From: Chengkuizengella sediminis
Lineage (GTDB): Bacteria; Bacillota; Bacilli; Paenibacillales; KCTC-33759
Length of the DNA: 64,000 nt
Direction: 5' to 3'
NCBI RefSeq assembly: GCF_010078385.1
Contig: NZ_SIJC01000002.1
Location: 248,001 to 312,000 of the forward strand
Made by a program: the position numbers and the translations under genes. The notes below the pieces were generated by a model. That model was not told where the DNA came from. It did not search any database and saw nothing but the letters and a program-made list of their open reading frames with translations. Positions 34,549 through 43,742 of this stretch are shown piece by piece. Position 1 is the first letter of the stretch; the number at the start of each line of letters is the position of its first letter.

Positions 34549-36024
34549 ATGGCAGAAGAAAATAAAGAAAAGATACCTATTCCAAAGGATATAAAAAAAG
34601 TTAAAGAAGCTTTGAATGAACATATTGGATTAGATAGCAGCTTTGATGTTTTGTTTAGGGAAATGGAATTTGGAACAAAGAAGACTGGATTATTATATAT
34701 TAATGGATTTGCCAAGGATGATGTGTTAACAGAGATCTTAAAAAGATTGAGTTATTTAAAACGTGAGGAGTTAGTTCCTAAGGTATTATCAAGTTTTTTG
34801 GATAAATATATTCCTCATATCCAAGTCGAGGTTGAAGATGATCTAACTAAAACCGTGAATAGTGTTTTAGCTGGAATGTGTGCTTTTTTTGTTGATGGAG
34901 AAACACGGGCTATTGTAATTGATGCAAAAGTTTTTCCAATAAGAGGTATTGACGAACCTTCTTTAGAAAAAGTAGCACGTGGTTCTAGAGATGGATTTGT
35001 TGAAACAATGCTTACTAACGTTACTTTAGTTCGACGTAGATTACGTGATCCTAATTTAAAGTATGAGGTCATGAATGTTGGTAAAAGAACAAAAACAGAT
35101 GTATGTATTGGATATCTTGATGATGTTGTTGATAAAAATTTAGTGGAATCTGTAAGAGATAAAATAAAAGAAATCAAAGTTGATGGTATTCCAGTAGCAA
35201 ATAAGCAGTTAGAAGAAATTATTTTTGGGAACGGCTGGAACCCATTTCCTATGGTGAGATACTCAGAACGTCCTGATGTTATAGCTGCTCATTTATTAGA
35301 CGGACATGTTATTTTATTTGTTGATACTTCACCAAGTGCGATGATTTTACCAGCTACTTTTTTTCATCATGTGCAGCACGCAGAAGAGTATACCGACGCT
35401 CCCGTTGTAGGTACATATTTAAGATGGGTACGATTCTTTGCGATTTTTGCCTCGATTTTTGTACTGCCCATTTGGTTTTTATTTGTAATTGAACCTAGTC
35501 TTAAACCGGATGCTTTAGAGTTTTTGGGACCTAAAGAAACAGGTGAACTTCCGATTCTTTTTCAATTTATATTTGCAGAGATTGGTACGGATCTCATGAG
35601 AATGGCATCGATCCATACCCCAACTCCTTTTGCAATTGGACTTGGATTAATATCTGCCATCATATTAGGAGAATTTGCAGTTCAAACAGGTCTATTTGTA
35701 TATGAAGTTATATTATATTTAGCTATAGCTATGATGGGCATGTATGCAACACCTAGTTATGAATTAAGGCTTGCTAATCGCATGACTAGACTAATTTTAT
35801 TAATTTTAGTTGCTTTGTTTAAAGTTCCAGGTTTAATTATTGGAACAACATTGATTATATTAATATTGGTTTTTACAAGATCCTTTAATGCACCCTATTT
35901 GTGGCCGTTTATTCCGTTTGATGCAAAAGCATTTTTCACTATTGTATTGAGAAGACCCATTACTCATGATAATAATCGACCAAGCATTACAAATCCGCAA
36001 GATGAAACTAAACAACCAACCTAA
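34549..36024 (+). CDS. spoVAF: Stage V sporulation protein AF (GerA-family membrane protein)
   Basis: 491 residues, related to the A subunits of germinant receptors. The N-terminal cytoplasmic region runs to GNGWNPFPMVRYSERPDVIA, then HVILFVDTSPSAMILPATFF and five or so membrane helices, including AIGLGLISAIILGEFAVQTG. AAAGGAAG precedes the ATG. It directly follows spoVAB; the spoVAC, spoVAD and spoVAE genes that separate AB from AF in Bacillus subtilis are absent here. Confidence 0.93.
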   Translation: MAEENKEKIPIPKDIKKVKEALNEHIGLDSSFDVLFREMEFGTKKTGLLYINGFAKDDVLTEILKRLSYLKREELVPKVLSSFLDKYIPHIQVEVEDDLTKTVNSVLAGMCAFFVDGETRAIVIDAKVFPIRGIDEPSLEKVARGSRDGFVETMLTNVTLVRRRLRDPNLKYEVMNVGKRTKTDVCIGYLDDVVDKNLVESVRDKIKEIKVDGIPVANKQLEEIIFGNGWNPFPMVRYSERPDVIAAHLLDGHVILFVDTSPSAMILPATFFHHVQHAEEYTDAPVVGTYLRWVRFFAIFASIFVLPIWFLFVIEPSLKPDALEFLGPKETGELPILFQFIFAEIGTDLMRMASIHTPTPFAIGLGLISAIILGEFAVQTGLFVYEVILYLAIAMMGMYATPSYELRLANRMTRLILLILVALFKVPGLIIGTTLIILILVFTRSFNAPYLWPFIPFDAKAFFTIVLRRPITHDNNRPSITNPQDETKQPT

Positions 36025-36054
36025 AACATTAATTGGAGATCATATGATGAAGTA

Positions 36055-36090
36055 TATCAGTTCAATCTTGAACTGGTATATTCTTTAATT
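36055..36090 (+). terminator. Terminator of the spoVA cluster
   Basis: ATATCAGTTCA pairs with TGAACTGGTAT (one G-T pair) around a 4-nt loop, followed by a T-rich stretch. A second small stem AAGGG/CCCTT lies about 10 nt further on. Confidence 0.7.
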
Positions 36091-36234
36091 TTTAAAAGAA
36101 GGGTGAGCTCCCTTTTATTAGACTTACATCCCCAATTGTTAAGATTACAGTAATGCCGTATTGTTTTCTACTGCTTGATATGATAATTTATTAATAATAT
36201 GATGATTTTATTTCAGAAGAGGGGAAATTGAACA

Positions 36235-37569
36235 ATGTATTTACATGGTACAAGTAGAGTGAATAATAATGGACATCTAGAGATAGGTAGATGTGATACA
36301 ACAAAATTAGCTAAACAATTTGGCACTCCTTTATATGTAGTTGATGAAGAACTGGTTCGACAAAGATGTCGTGAATATATGGATGCCTTTCGTGAGTCTG
36401 GATTAACTTTTCAGGTTGCTTATGCAAGTAAAGCATTTTGTGTGAAAGCAATTTGTCGTGTGATGGATGAAGAAGGGTTATCATTAGATGTTGTATCTGA
36501 TGGTGAATTATATACTGCACTTGAAGCAGGTTTTCCTCCTGAAAGAATTCATTTCCACGGAAATAATAAAACACCTTTTGAAATCGAAATGGCCCTAGAT
36601 GCTAATATCGGTTGTTTTGTGATTGATAATTTTGTGGAATTACATTTATTAAATGAGTTAGCAGGACAAAAAGGAAAGAAAGTAAAAGCTTTATTCCGTG
36701 TAACACCAGGTGTTGAAGCTCATACGCATGAATTCATTTCTACAGGTCAGACTGATTCAAAATTCGGCTTTGATATTGGCAATGGTTCAGCTATGAAAGT
36801 GATGGAGGATGCTTCTCAACTAAATAATATTATTATCTTAGGTGTGCATTCTCACATTGGCTCTCAAATCTTTGAAGTTGAAGGTTTTAAGTTAGCTGTT
36901 GAAAGAGTTGCAGAATTTGCTGTAAAAGTACGTAAACAATTAAATATAGAATATGATGTGATAAATCTAGGTGGAGGATTTGGAATTCGTTATTCAAATG
37001 AAGATACACCTCTTCCAATTCCAGAATATGTAGAAGCAATCACAGATGCAATTAAAGATAATTTCACAAAAAATGAATATCCAATGCCAGAAATTTGGGT
37101 AGAACCAGGTAGAAGTATTGTAGGAGAGGCAGGTTCTACGTTATATACCGTAGGTACGCAAAAAGATATTCCTGGAGTAAGAAAATATGTAGCTGTAGAC
37201 GGTGGAATGACTGATAACATTCGTCCTGCACTTTATAACTCTCCTTATGAAGCGATGTTAGCAAACCGTGCAAATGATAAAAATGAAGAAGTTGTATCTA
37301 TTGCTGGTAAAGCATGTGAAAGTGGAGATATGCTGATATGGGATTTGGAATTACCTAAAGTAAATTCAGGTGATATTCTTGCAGTTTCGTGTACAGGAGC
37401 ATATAATTATGCAATGGCAAGTAATTACAATCGTATTCGCAGACCTGCGGTAGTTTTTGTTAAAGATGGTGAGGCGGACTTAGTTGTAAATAGAGAAAGC
37501 CATGAAGATATTGTTGGTAATGATGTGATTCCTGAACGTTTACGCAAACAAGAGGCAATCAAATCATAA
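36235..37569 (+). CDS. lysA: Diaminopimelate decarboxylase
   Basis: Last step of lysine synthesis: PLP-dependent decarboxylation of meso-diaminopimelate. 444 residues, alanine-racemase-type fold III. The PLP Lys is in FQVAYASKAFCVKAICR, GVHSHIGSQIFEV and NLGGGFGIRYS bind the phosphate, WVEPGRSIVGEAG contacts the cofactor, and KACESGDML plus GAYNYAMASNYNRIRRP form the active site across the dimer. AGAGGGGAAA precedes the ATG. It sits after spoVAF as in Bacillus subtilis. Confidence 0.97.
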   Translation: MYLHGTSRVNNNGHLEIGRCDTTKLAKQFGTPLYVVDEELVRQRCREYMDAFRESGLTFQVAYASKAFCVKAICRVMDEEGLSLDVVSDGELYTALEAGFPPERIHFHGNNKTPFEIEMALDANIGCFVIDNFVELHLLNELAGQKGKKVKALFRVTPGVEAHTHEFISTGQTDSKFGFDIGNGSAMKVMEDASQLNNIIILGVHSHIGSQIFEVEGFKLAVERVAEFAVKVRKQLNIEYDVINLGGGFGIRYSNEDTPLPIPEYVEAITDAIKDNFTKNEYPMPEIWVEPGRSIVGEAGSTLYTVGTQKDIPGVRKYVAVDGGMTDNIRPALYNSPYEAMLANRANDKNEEVVSIAGKACESGDMLIWDLELPKVNSGDILAVSCTGAYNYAMASNYNRIRRPAVVFVKDGEADLVVNRESHEDIVGNDVIPERLRKQEAIKS

Positions 37570-37605
37570 ATGAATGATTGATTTATAAAAAAAGGAGTGA
37601 TTATA

Positions 37606-38037
37606 ATGGACAAACAAGTAAAAATTAAAATGGAAGATGGTGCTGAGATCCTTATTGATTTATTTGAGAAGGATGCACCTAATACGGTAGCTAATTTTGA
37701 AAAACTAACAAATGAAGGATTCTATAACGGACTTACATTTCATCGTGTAATTCCTGGTTTTGTTGCACAAGGAGGTTGTCCAAACGGGACAGGTACGGGT
37801 GGTCCTGGATACCAAATTGATTGCGAAATCAATCCAAATAAACATGAGCGTGGATCATTAGCTATGGCTCATGCTGGACGTAATACAGGTGGAAGCCAGT
37901 TTTATATTTGTTACCAACCACAACCTCACTTAGACGGACAACATACTGTTTTTGGAAAAGTATCAAAAGGTATGGAATTTGTAGATGCTATTAAACAAGG
38001 TGATAAAATGGCTGAAGTAACTATCTCCGAGAAGTAA
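37606..38037 (+). CDS. ppiB: Peptidyl-prolyl cis-trans isomerase, cyclophilin type
   Basis: 143 residues, a cytoplasmic cyclophilin that isomerises Xaa-Pro bonds. [20 protein letters not shown] and [20 protein letters not shown] carry the active-site Arg, Phe, Gln and Met/Ala positions, and [19 protein letters not shown] closes the barrel. GGAGTGAT before the ATG at 37606 favours this start over the one at 37597. It has its own strong terminator. Confidence 0.96.
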   Translation: MDKQVKIKMEDGAEILIDLFEKDAPNTVANFEKLTNEGFYNGLTFHRVIPGFVAQGGCPNGTGTGGPGYQIDCEINPNKHERGSLAMAHAGRNTGGSQFYICYQPQPHLDGQHTVFGKVSKGMEFVDAIKQGDKMAEVTISEK

Positions 38038-38062
38038 AAATAATTTTTGAAAAATCATTTAT

Positions 38063-38097
38063 CCCAACAAGAAGTTGTATCTTCTTGTTGGGCTTTT
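38063..38097 (+). terminator. Strong terminator after ppiB
   Basis: CCCAACAAGAAG (38063-38074) is perfectly complementary to CTTCTTGTTGGG (38081-38092), followed by CTTTT. Confidence 0.93.
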
Positions 38098-38116
38098 AAT
38101 CTCATTTCACTGGATA

Positions 38117-38770
38117 TTATGAAATTACTTCTTTATTTTGATTGCTTATATCATCATAAAACGATGCCAATGACGTATTCATATAAGGGATCAGGAATAT
38201 GAATCCAATTCCAAATGAGAATGCACTTAAAAGTACCCAACCAATGAAACTAAGGTTTAATATGAAATACTTCCATTTATAACCCTCCATGAGTTTATTA
38301 CTTTCCTTTATTGCTTCAAATACAGTTAACTCAGGTTTATCTTTAAGAATATAATAAACTTGTGAGTAAGCAATGGATTTAATAATTCCAGGAATGATTA
38401 ATAATAACATCCATAACAATACAAATAGTCCAACTAATAAACTAAGTCCAATTGTTTTTAATGCTAGTTTTGAATCAGAATAAACGATAAATACATCTTT
38501 TAATTTACCAGGTTGTTTTCTACTTAGTTCTAAAAAAAACCAGGTTGTTCCTACTGAAAGAGGGATAATTACGATCTGTATGATGAAATTTAATAGGTCA
38601 ACACCTAAAATCGAAAGACTCTCACCAACCCACCCGCTAAGTGATATTTCTAATAAAAAAGGAAGTAGATAATAAAATCCGCTATACACGACTAAAGTAA
38701 CTGAAACTGCTAATCCCCAATTTCCTTTTAAAGATTCTAAAGCATGTTGTTTTATTTCTTTTCTTGTCAT
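38117..38770 (-). CDS. DUF975 family membrane protein
   Basis: 217 residues with about five membrane helices. The N-terminal MTRKEIKQHALESLKGNWGL is the characteristic start of DUF975 proteins, and LMLLIIPGIIKSIAYSQVYYI with KESNKLMEGYKWKYFILNLS is the conserved central block. Function is unknown. The ATG at 38770 with AAAGGAG about 10 nt upstream is preferred; the frame stays open to 38845 but without a ribosome binding site. Confidence 0.87.
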   Translation of the reverse strand: MTRKEIKQHALESLKGNWGLAVSVTLVVYSGFYYLLPFLLEISLSGWVGESLSILGVDLLNFIIQIVIIPLSVGTTWFFLELSRKQPGKLKDVFIVYSDSKLALKTIGLSLLVGLFVLLWMLLLIIPGIIKSIAYSQVYYILKDKPELTVFEAIKESNKLMEGYKWKYFILNLSFIGWVLLSAFSFGIGFIFLIPYMNTSLASFYDDISNQNKEVIS

Positions 38771-38871
38771 TCTTTGCTTAACTCCTTTGGTTTCAATTAT
38801 GATATAAATTAAACTAAATTTCATTATATCAAGCCAACAAGTCATAGAACAATAGTAAATATTTAAATCGA

Positions 38872-39432
38872 TTAGTATCCTTTATTAGATACTTCTAGCT
38901 TACGAAATTGTGAAGGTGAGTATCCTGTAAATTTTTTAAAGACGGTTGAAAAATAAGCTGTACTATTAAAACCATGGTTAAGAGCAATATCAGTAATTGT
39001 CAGACTTGTATGGATAAGTGTTTCCTTTGCTTTTATTACACGGAATTCTTGTAAAAATTCAAGAGGAGGCTTTCCTGTTTGTTTTTTAAAAGTACGAACT
39101 AAATGATAAGGATCTACAGCTATAGCAGCCGCAATTTGGTTTAATTGTACTTCCTCCTGATAGTTTTGTTTCATATATGAAATTGCTTTATTTGAGATAT
39201 CCTCTGATGATTCAACCCATGTTCTATCGGTTGGGCAACATCTTTTACATGGTCGAAAACCATTCTGTAAAGCCTCTGCTGTAGTAGTATATATATTCAC
39301 ATTTTTTTGATTTGGTATTTTAGATTTACAAGATGGACGACAAAAAATTTGTGTGCTTTTTACAGCATAAAAAAACAAACCATCAAATGATTTATCATTA
39401 TTGACAATTGCATCCCAAGTTGATTGTTTCAA
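38872..39432 (-). CDS. adaA: Methylphosphotriester-DNA repair protein and activator AdaA
   Basis: 186 residues. The N-terminal Ada metal-binding domain carries four Cys that bind zinc: Cys31 and Cys35 in FCRPSCKSK, Cys62 and Cys65 in PCKRCCP. One of them accepts the methyl group from methylphosphotriesters. An AraC-type DNA-binding domain follows (LNQIAAAIAVDPYHLVRTFK and ITDIALNHGFNSTAYFSTVF). The methylated form activates the adaptive response genes. The partner O6-methylguanine methyltransferase gene (adaB in Bacillus subtilis) is not adjacent here. Confidence 0.93.
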   Translation of the reverse strand: MKQSTWDAIVNNDKSFDGLFFYAVKSTQIFCRPSCKSKIPNQKNVNIYTTTAEALQNGFRPCKRCCPTDRTWVESSEDISNKAISYMKQNYQEEVQLNQIAAAIAVDPYHLVRTFKKQTGKPPLEFLQEFRVIKAKETLIHTSLTITDIALNHGFNSTAYFSTVFKKFTGYSPSQFRKLEVSNKGY

Positions 39433-39582
39433 TAGAATAAACCTCCCTTTAAAGTTAGTATATCCTAATCACTCTGTTTCTTGAAGAATTTAAAATTTAA
39501 AGTCAAGATATTAAAAACCAAAAGGAAAACATGTAAGATGTCCTAATTATGGATTCAACATTGAAAGTTTTACTCTTAGCAT

Positions 39583-40824
39583 TTAAAAAGGGTTTTCAAT
39601 CTGCTCTTTTTCAAGTGTTAACCCTTTTTTTCGTATTACAAGGTGAACAAAACCAAATACCGCAGAAGAGGTTAAGAGAATTCCTGATAAAATATATACT
39701 AACTTAACTCCGATAAGATCAGTTATAATCCCAATACCCATAATAGAGAAAATAAAAATGAATTGAACTAAGGTGGATCTTGCGGCAAGTATTTTTGTTA
39801 ATGTTTTTTCATCTGTACTATTTTGATACATCGTTTCCTGTGCAAGATCTCTAATCTGAAAGGAAGGTCCCATAAAAACAACTAGTACAAGTGCCAAATA
39901 AGCATTTGTTGCTACTCCGTAAATGATAGTTAATATCCCAAATACAAATGAACCAGCTAGCATAAACATGACCAAACGACCTTTCATTATATTTGATAGG
40001 CGATAGACTAAAAACCCTCCTATAAGCGTTCCGAAATAGTAACCACCATTAATATATCCCCACCATGTTTCTCCTTTTCCTAGAGCTTCTTGTACATAAG
40101 TTAGTGTGACAGCTCCTATCCATATCGTACCTACCCATGATTCCATGATATCCATTAAAACCAACACTCTTGTTCCTTTATGTTTATATAAATATTTCCA
40201 ACCAGAAGTAAGTCTTTTGAACAATTTTTCTTGAACTTGAACGATTGTAGAGTGTTCCCCTTCTCTTACTACAAATAAACTAATCATGGATAATGATGTG
40301 AGAAATAAAGTAAATAGCAAAGTAATTTCCTTTCCTAATAATGACAACATGACTCCTCCTAATGTCCAACCAGCAAATAAAAAAGTTTGATCTATCGTAG
40401 CAATGAAGCTATTTGCTTTCACTCTGGTAGACTCTGGGACGATGGAGCGGACGATTGAACTTTTTAAAGGAGAGAAAAATCCATTTAAAAAAGACATACC
40501 AGCTAATAACACGAAGAATAAAATGTAAATGCTAAAAGAAAGCTTTTGAAAAAACAAACTATATAAACCTACTAATATAAAAATTTGGGTTATCTGTGAA
40601 AACTTCAAAATTGTTGTTGATTTGTATTTATCAGATATTGAAGGTAAGTAGATGCTGCTAAACATATGAGTAGTCACGCTTGTTAAAGTTACTGCTGCAG
40701 ATAATGTTGTTGATCCTGTTTCATTGTACAAATACATAACGACGGTCATTGTATACAATGCAAAAGCAAGGTTTGTTGCAGTTTGGCTTACGACTAAGGC
40801 ATAAAAAGAACGATTCATAAACAT
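39583..40824 (-). CDS. Major facilitator superfamily exporter
   Basis: 413 residues with twelve membrane helices. FALYTMTVVMYLYNETGSTT and YLPSISDKYKSTTILKFSQI (motif-A region between helices 2 and 3) match the drug/macrolide efflux MFS subgroup. No substrate can be assigned. It is single, on the minus strand, with an upstream region rich in palindromes shared with the divergent protease gene. Confidence 0.88.
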   Translation of the reverse strand: MFMNRSFYALVVSQTATNLAFALYTMTVVMYLYNETGSTTLSAAVTLTSVTTHMFSSIYLPSISDKYKSTTILKFSQITQIFILVGLYSLFFQKLSFSIYILFFVLLAGMSFLNGFFSPLKSSIVRSIVPESTRVKANSFIATIDQTFLFAGWTLGGVMLSLLGKEITLLFTLFLTSLSMISLFVVREGEHSTIVQVQEKLFKRLTSGWKYLYKHKGTRVLVLMDIMESWVGTIWIGAVTLTYVQEALGKGETWWGYINGGYYFGTLIGGFLVYRLSNIMKGRLVMFMLAGSFVFGILTIIYGVATNAYLALVLVVFMGPSFQIRDLAQETMYQNSTDEKTLTKILAARSTLVQFIFIFSIMGIGIITDLIGVKLVYILSGILLTSSAVFGFVHLVIRKKGLTLEKEQIENPF

Positions 40825-40917
40825 TAACCTACTTTCTAAATGAAAATATATAATATGTGTTGAAATGTATTTTACTCTAATTCTTTTGTCAACACATTAG
40901 ACAAATTCTCTAGATCA

Positions 40918-41002
40918 TCCTACAACTTTAGTTGTAGGAAAGCTAAATATGAAACTAATAATCTATTAAACAAAAAAAGATAGGAATTCATTAAATCCTA
41001 TC
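40918..41002. promoter_or_regulatory. Two hairpins in the MFS-protease divergent region
   Basis: TCCTACAAC (40918-40926) pairs perfectly with GTTGTAGGA (40931-40939). GATAGGA (40979-40985) pairs with TCCTATC (40996-41002). They lie between the two divergent start codons and could be operators or RNA leader structures. No known consensus is recognised. Confidence 0.4.
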
Positions 41003-41106
41003 GATATAATTTAGTTTGGTAATGAATTAAATTGGTATTGCATTAATGTGTTATAAGTTATCAATTCATGAATATGTTAACATGGTAATACAAGGAGGTG
41101 ATGACA

Positions 41107-41142
41107 TTGTTAATGCTTACATTCTTATTTCACCCAACATAA
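41107..41142 (+). CDS. Possible 11-residue leader peptide
   Basis: The sequence AAGGAGGTGAT at 41092-41102, an essentially perfect complement of the 16S rRNA 3' end, is followed 8 nt from its core by TTG and the 11-codon frame MLMLTFLFHPT. It lies 110 nt upstream of the protease gene. This could be a leader peptide or the remnant of a small hydrophobic toxin gene. Confidence 0.3.
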   Translation: MLMLTFLFHPT

Positions 41143-41253
41143 ATAAGAGCAGATTGAATAGAATGTTTTCATAATTAGACAATTATGGCTAATTAAACAT
41201 GCTTTTTTATTGCTATTTACTATTAATTCACTTAAATTATTGGAGGTATATTC

Positions 41254-43590
41254 ATGTTAAAGAAGAAGTTATTCCCTCTTTGTATGTCAATGGCATTAGG
41301 TTTTAGTATTTTTGCAGGATCTGTTTCTCCTGGAGTAAACGCAACAGACGTACAATCTACTTCTAGCACTTTTGATTTTTCAATTGCAAATGATGAGAAA
41401 TTAATAGAAATGCTAAAAGATAATGGTACCATTGCACAGGATGCAAGCCTTGAAGAAGCTTATAAAGGTTTATCAACATATTTAAGTAAGCGTTCTCAAT
41501 CTGGTAAAGGCGAAGAGGGTGAGTTAGCTGAATTTGAGAAAAAACGTAATGATACTTTGATGAATAAAGCTTCAAACAATGGATTGTTAAATGGAAAAGG
41601 AAATAAATTGGGACAAAAAGATGGTGTGGATCCAATTGAACTTGAACCTTGGAATGGTGAACAAAGAAAAGACAATGTTCTTATCCTTCTTATAGATTTT
41701 CCAGACTTCCCACACAATAACATTCAACCAGATGAAACAGATATGTATTATGAGGATTATAGTGTAGAACATTTTACAAATATGGCATTTGGTGACAATG
41801 GGTACGTAGGACCAAATGGAGAAACTTTAATCTCTATGAAACAATTATACGAACAGCAATCAGGTGGAAGTTATACAATAGATGGTCAGGTTGCAGGTTG
41901 GTATACTGCTGAACATGAAGCAGCTTATTATGGTGGTAATAATGAAAGTGATAATGATCAAAACCCTAGAGATTTGGTAAGAGAAGCTTTATTAGCAGTA
42001 AGTGAAGATCCAACTATAGATTTAAAAGAGTATGACCAAGAAGATCGTTATGATTTAGATGGTGATGGCGATTTACGTGAGCCGGATGGTTTAGTTGATC
42101 ACCTTATGATTGTTCATGCTAGTGTAGGTGAAGAAGCAGGTGGAGGTAGTTTAGGAGAGGATGCAATTTGGTCACATCGTTCTAATCTACGTGGTGTATT
42201 CACAATGCCTGGTACAGAAGCAGATGCACCTTACTGGGGTGGATTAATGGCAGCTTATGATTATACAGTTCAACCTGAAACAGGAGCTACAGGTGTATTT
42301 GCACATGAGTATGCACATGATTTAGGATTGCCAGATGAATATGATATATTCTATACAGGTCAAGGTGAGCCAGTTTCATATTGGTCTATCATGTCAAGCG
42401 GAAGCTGGGCAGGTCTTGTTCCAGGAACTGAACCTACTGGTTTTAGTGCTTGGGCTAAGGAGTTTTTACAAGCTACAATGGGTGGTAATTGGTTAACAGG
42501 TACAACTGTTCATGTCGATGATATCGATGAGAACGGAATTGAAATCCTACTTGATCAGGCTAGTTCAAAAGGAATAAATGATGATGCTGTACGCATTGAC
42601 TTACCTAATAAAGTAAAACAATTTAATGAACCATTTAGTGGGGAGCTTGAGTTTTTCAGTGGAAAAGGGGATGATTTAGACAACTCTATGTCTACATCTT
42701 TAGATTTAACTGCTGCTACAAGTGCTTTACTAACTTTTAAAACTTGGTATCAAATTGAATTGGATTGGGATTATGCTTCTATTCAAGTAAAAGAAGAAGG
42801 AACAAATGAATGGGTATCTGTTCCAGGTAATTTAACAACAGATTATGATCCTAATGAACAAAATCCTGGTTATGGAATTACGGGTCATTCAGATGGATGG
42901 GTTGATGGAATTTTTGATTTATCTGAATTTGCAGGCAAATCAATCGACTTGCGTTTTAACTATTGGACAGATGTTGCTTACATTGACCCTGGGTTCTATG
43001 TAGACGATATTTCTCTTGAAGTTGATGGGGAAGTTGTATTATTTGATGATGCAGAAGCAGATAGCTCCTTTGAACTTGATGGATTTGACTTAAATGATGG
43101 AACGATTGAGTTTAAACATTACTATTTACTTGAGTGGAGAAACTATGATGGTGTAGATGAAGGTTTATCTCATATTCGTCGTGGTGATAGTGTAATGACA
43201 TTCGAGCCAGGTTTACTAATTTGGTATGCAGATGAATCTTTTGATGCAAATCTAGTTGGAAATCATCCAGGTGATGGTTTCTTAGGAGTAGTTGATGCTG
43301 ATCAGAATGTAGTTAAAACTGGTGGTAATTCACCAGCAATCACAAGATACCAAGTTCATGATGCTACATTTGGTCTTCAACAAGATGAAAAAATGTTCCT
43401 AGAATTATCTAACGATACAATTAAGGATAATCATACTACAATTCAGCCAATGTTTGATGATAGTCAATCATATATTAGCTCTCAAATCCCGGATGCAGGA
43501 CGTAATGTTCCTGAGTATGGTTTGAAAGTTCGTGTAATTGGTGAAAGTGATGATTTAAGTGCAGCAAAAATTATCATTACTCGTGACTAA
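41254..43590 (+). CDS. Secreted M6 metalloprotease, immune inhibitor A type
   Basis: 778 residues. A signal peptide (LFPLCMSMALGFSIFAG) and propeptide are followed by a catalytic domain beginning near DNVLILLIDFPDFPHN and holding the zinc motif HEYAH (351-355) in FAHEYAHDLGLPDEYD. A C-terminal beta-sandwich part follows (WYQIELDWDYASIQVKEEGT, WVDGIFDLSEFAGKSIDLRF) resembling the MAM-like domain of Bacillus InhA proteins. The mature enzyme is acidic and contains DLDGDGDLREPDG, a calcium-binding-type loop. Family members degrade host antibacterial proteins and other substrates. A good ribosome binding site (GGAGG) precedes the ATG. Confidence 0.94.
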   Translation: MLKKKLFPLCMSMALGFSIFAGSVSPGVNATDVQSTSSTFDFSIANDEKLIEMLKDNGTIAQDASLEEAYKGLSTYLSKRSQSGKGEEGELAEFEKKRNDTLMNKASNNGLLNGKGNKLGQKDGVDPIELEPWNGEQRKDNVLILLIDFPDFPHNNIQPDETDMYYEDYSVEHFTNMAFGDNGYVGPNGETLISMKQLYEQQSGGSYTIDGQVAGWYTAEHEAAYYGGNNESDNDQNPRDLVREALLAVSEDPTIDLKEYDQEDRYDLDGDGDLREPDGLVDHLMIVHASVGEEAGGGSLGEDAIWSHRSNLRGVFTMPGTEADAPYWGGLMAAYDYTVQPETGATGVFAHEYAHDLGLPDEYDIFYTGQGEPVSYWSIMSSGSWAGLVPGTEPTGFSAWAKEFLQATMGGNWLTGTTVHVDDIDENGIEILLDQASSKGINDDAVRIDLPNKVKQFNEPFSGELEFFSGKGDDLDNSMSTSLDLTAATSALLTFKTWYQIELDWDYASIQVKEEGTNEWVSVPGNLTTDYDPNEQNPGYGITGHSDGWVDGIFDLSEFAGKSIDLRFNYWTDVAYIDPGFYVDDISLEVDGEVVLFDDAEADSSFELDGFDLNDGTIEFKHYYLLEWRNYDGVDEGLSHIRRGDSVMTFEPGLLIWYADESFDANLVGNHPGDGFLGVVDADQNVVKTGGNSPAITRYQVHDATFGLQQDEKMFLELSNDTIKDNHTTIQPMFDDSQSYISSQIPDAGRNVPEYGLKVRVIGESDDLSAAKIIITRD

Positions 43591-43610
43591 TATTTTAGAA
43601 TGAATCTATT

Positions 43611-43646
43611 AAACCTCTTGAGGTAATTTCTCAAGGGGTTTTTTCA
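43611..43646 (+). terminator. Terminator after the M6 protease gene
   Basis: AAACCTCTTGAG (43611-43622) pairs with CTCAAGGGGTTT (43630-43641) with one G-T pair, followed by TTTT. Confidence 0.88.
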
Positions 43647-43682
43647 TGTATTGCAAAATTAAATCAAACATGTTACTATAAA

Positions 43683-43701
43683 GTCACTTCATAAATGTGA
43701 C
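43683..43701 (+). promoter_or_regulatory. Operator-like inverted repeat before the ArsR-SRPBCC gene
   Basis: GTCAC (43683-43687) and GTGAC (43697-43701) form a 19-bp dyad, 42 nt before the start codon. It could be the binding site of the ArsR-type protein encoded next. Confidence 0.4.
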
Positions 43702-43742
43702 CTAAAGGTAACCTAATAACATAAGGAGGATGTATAACAGTT

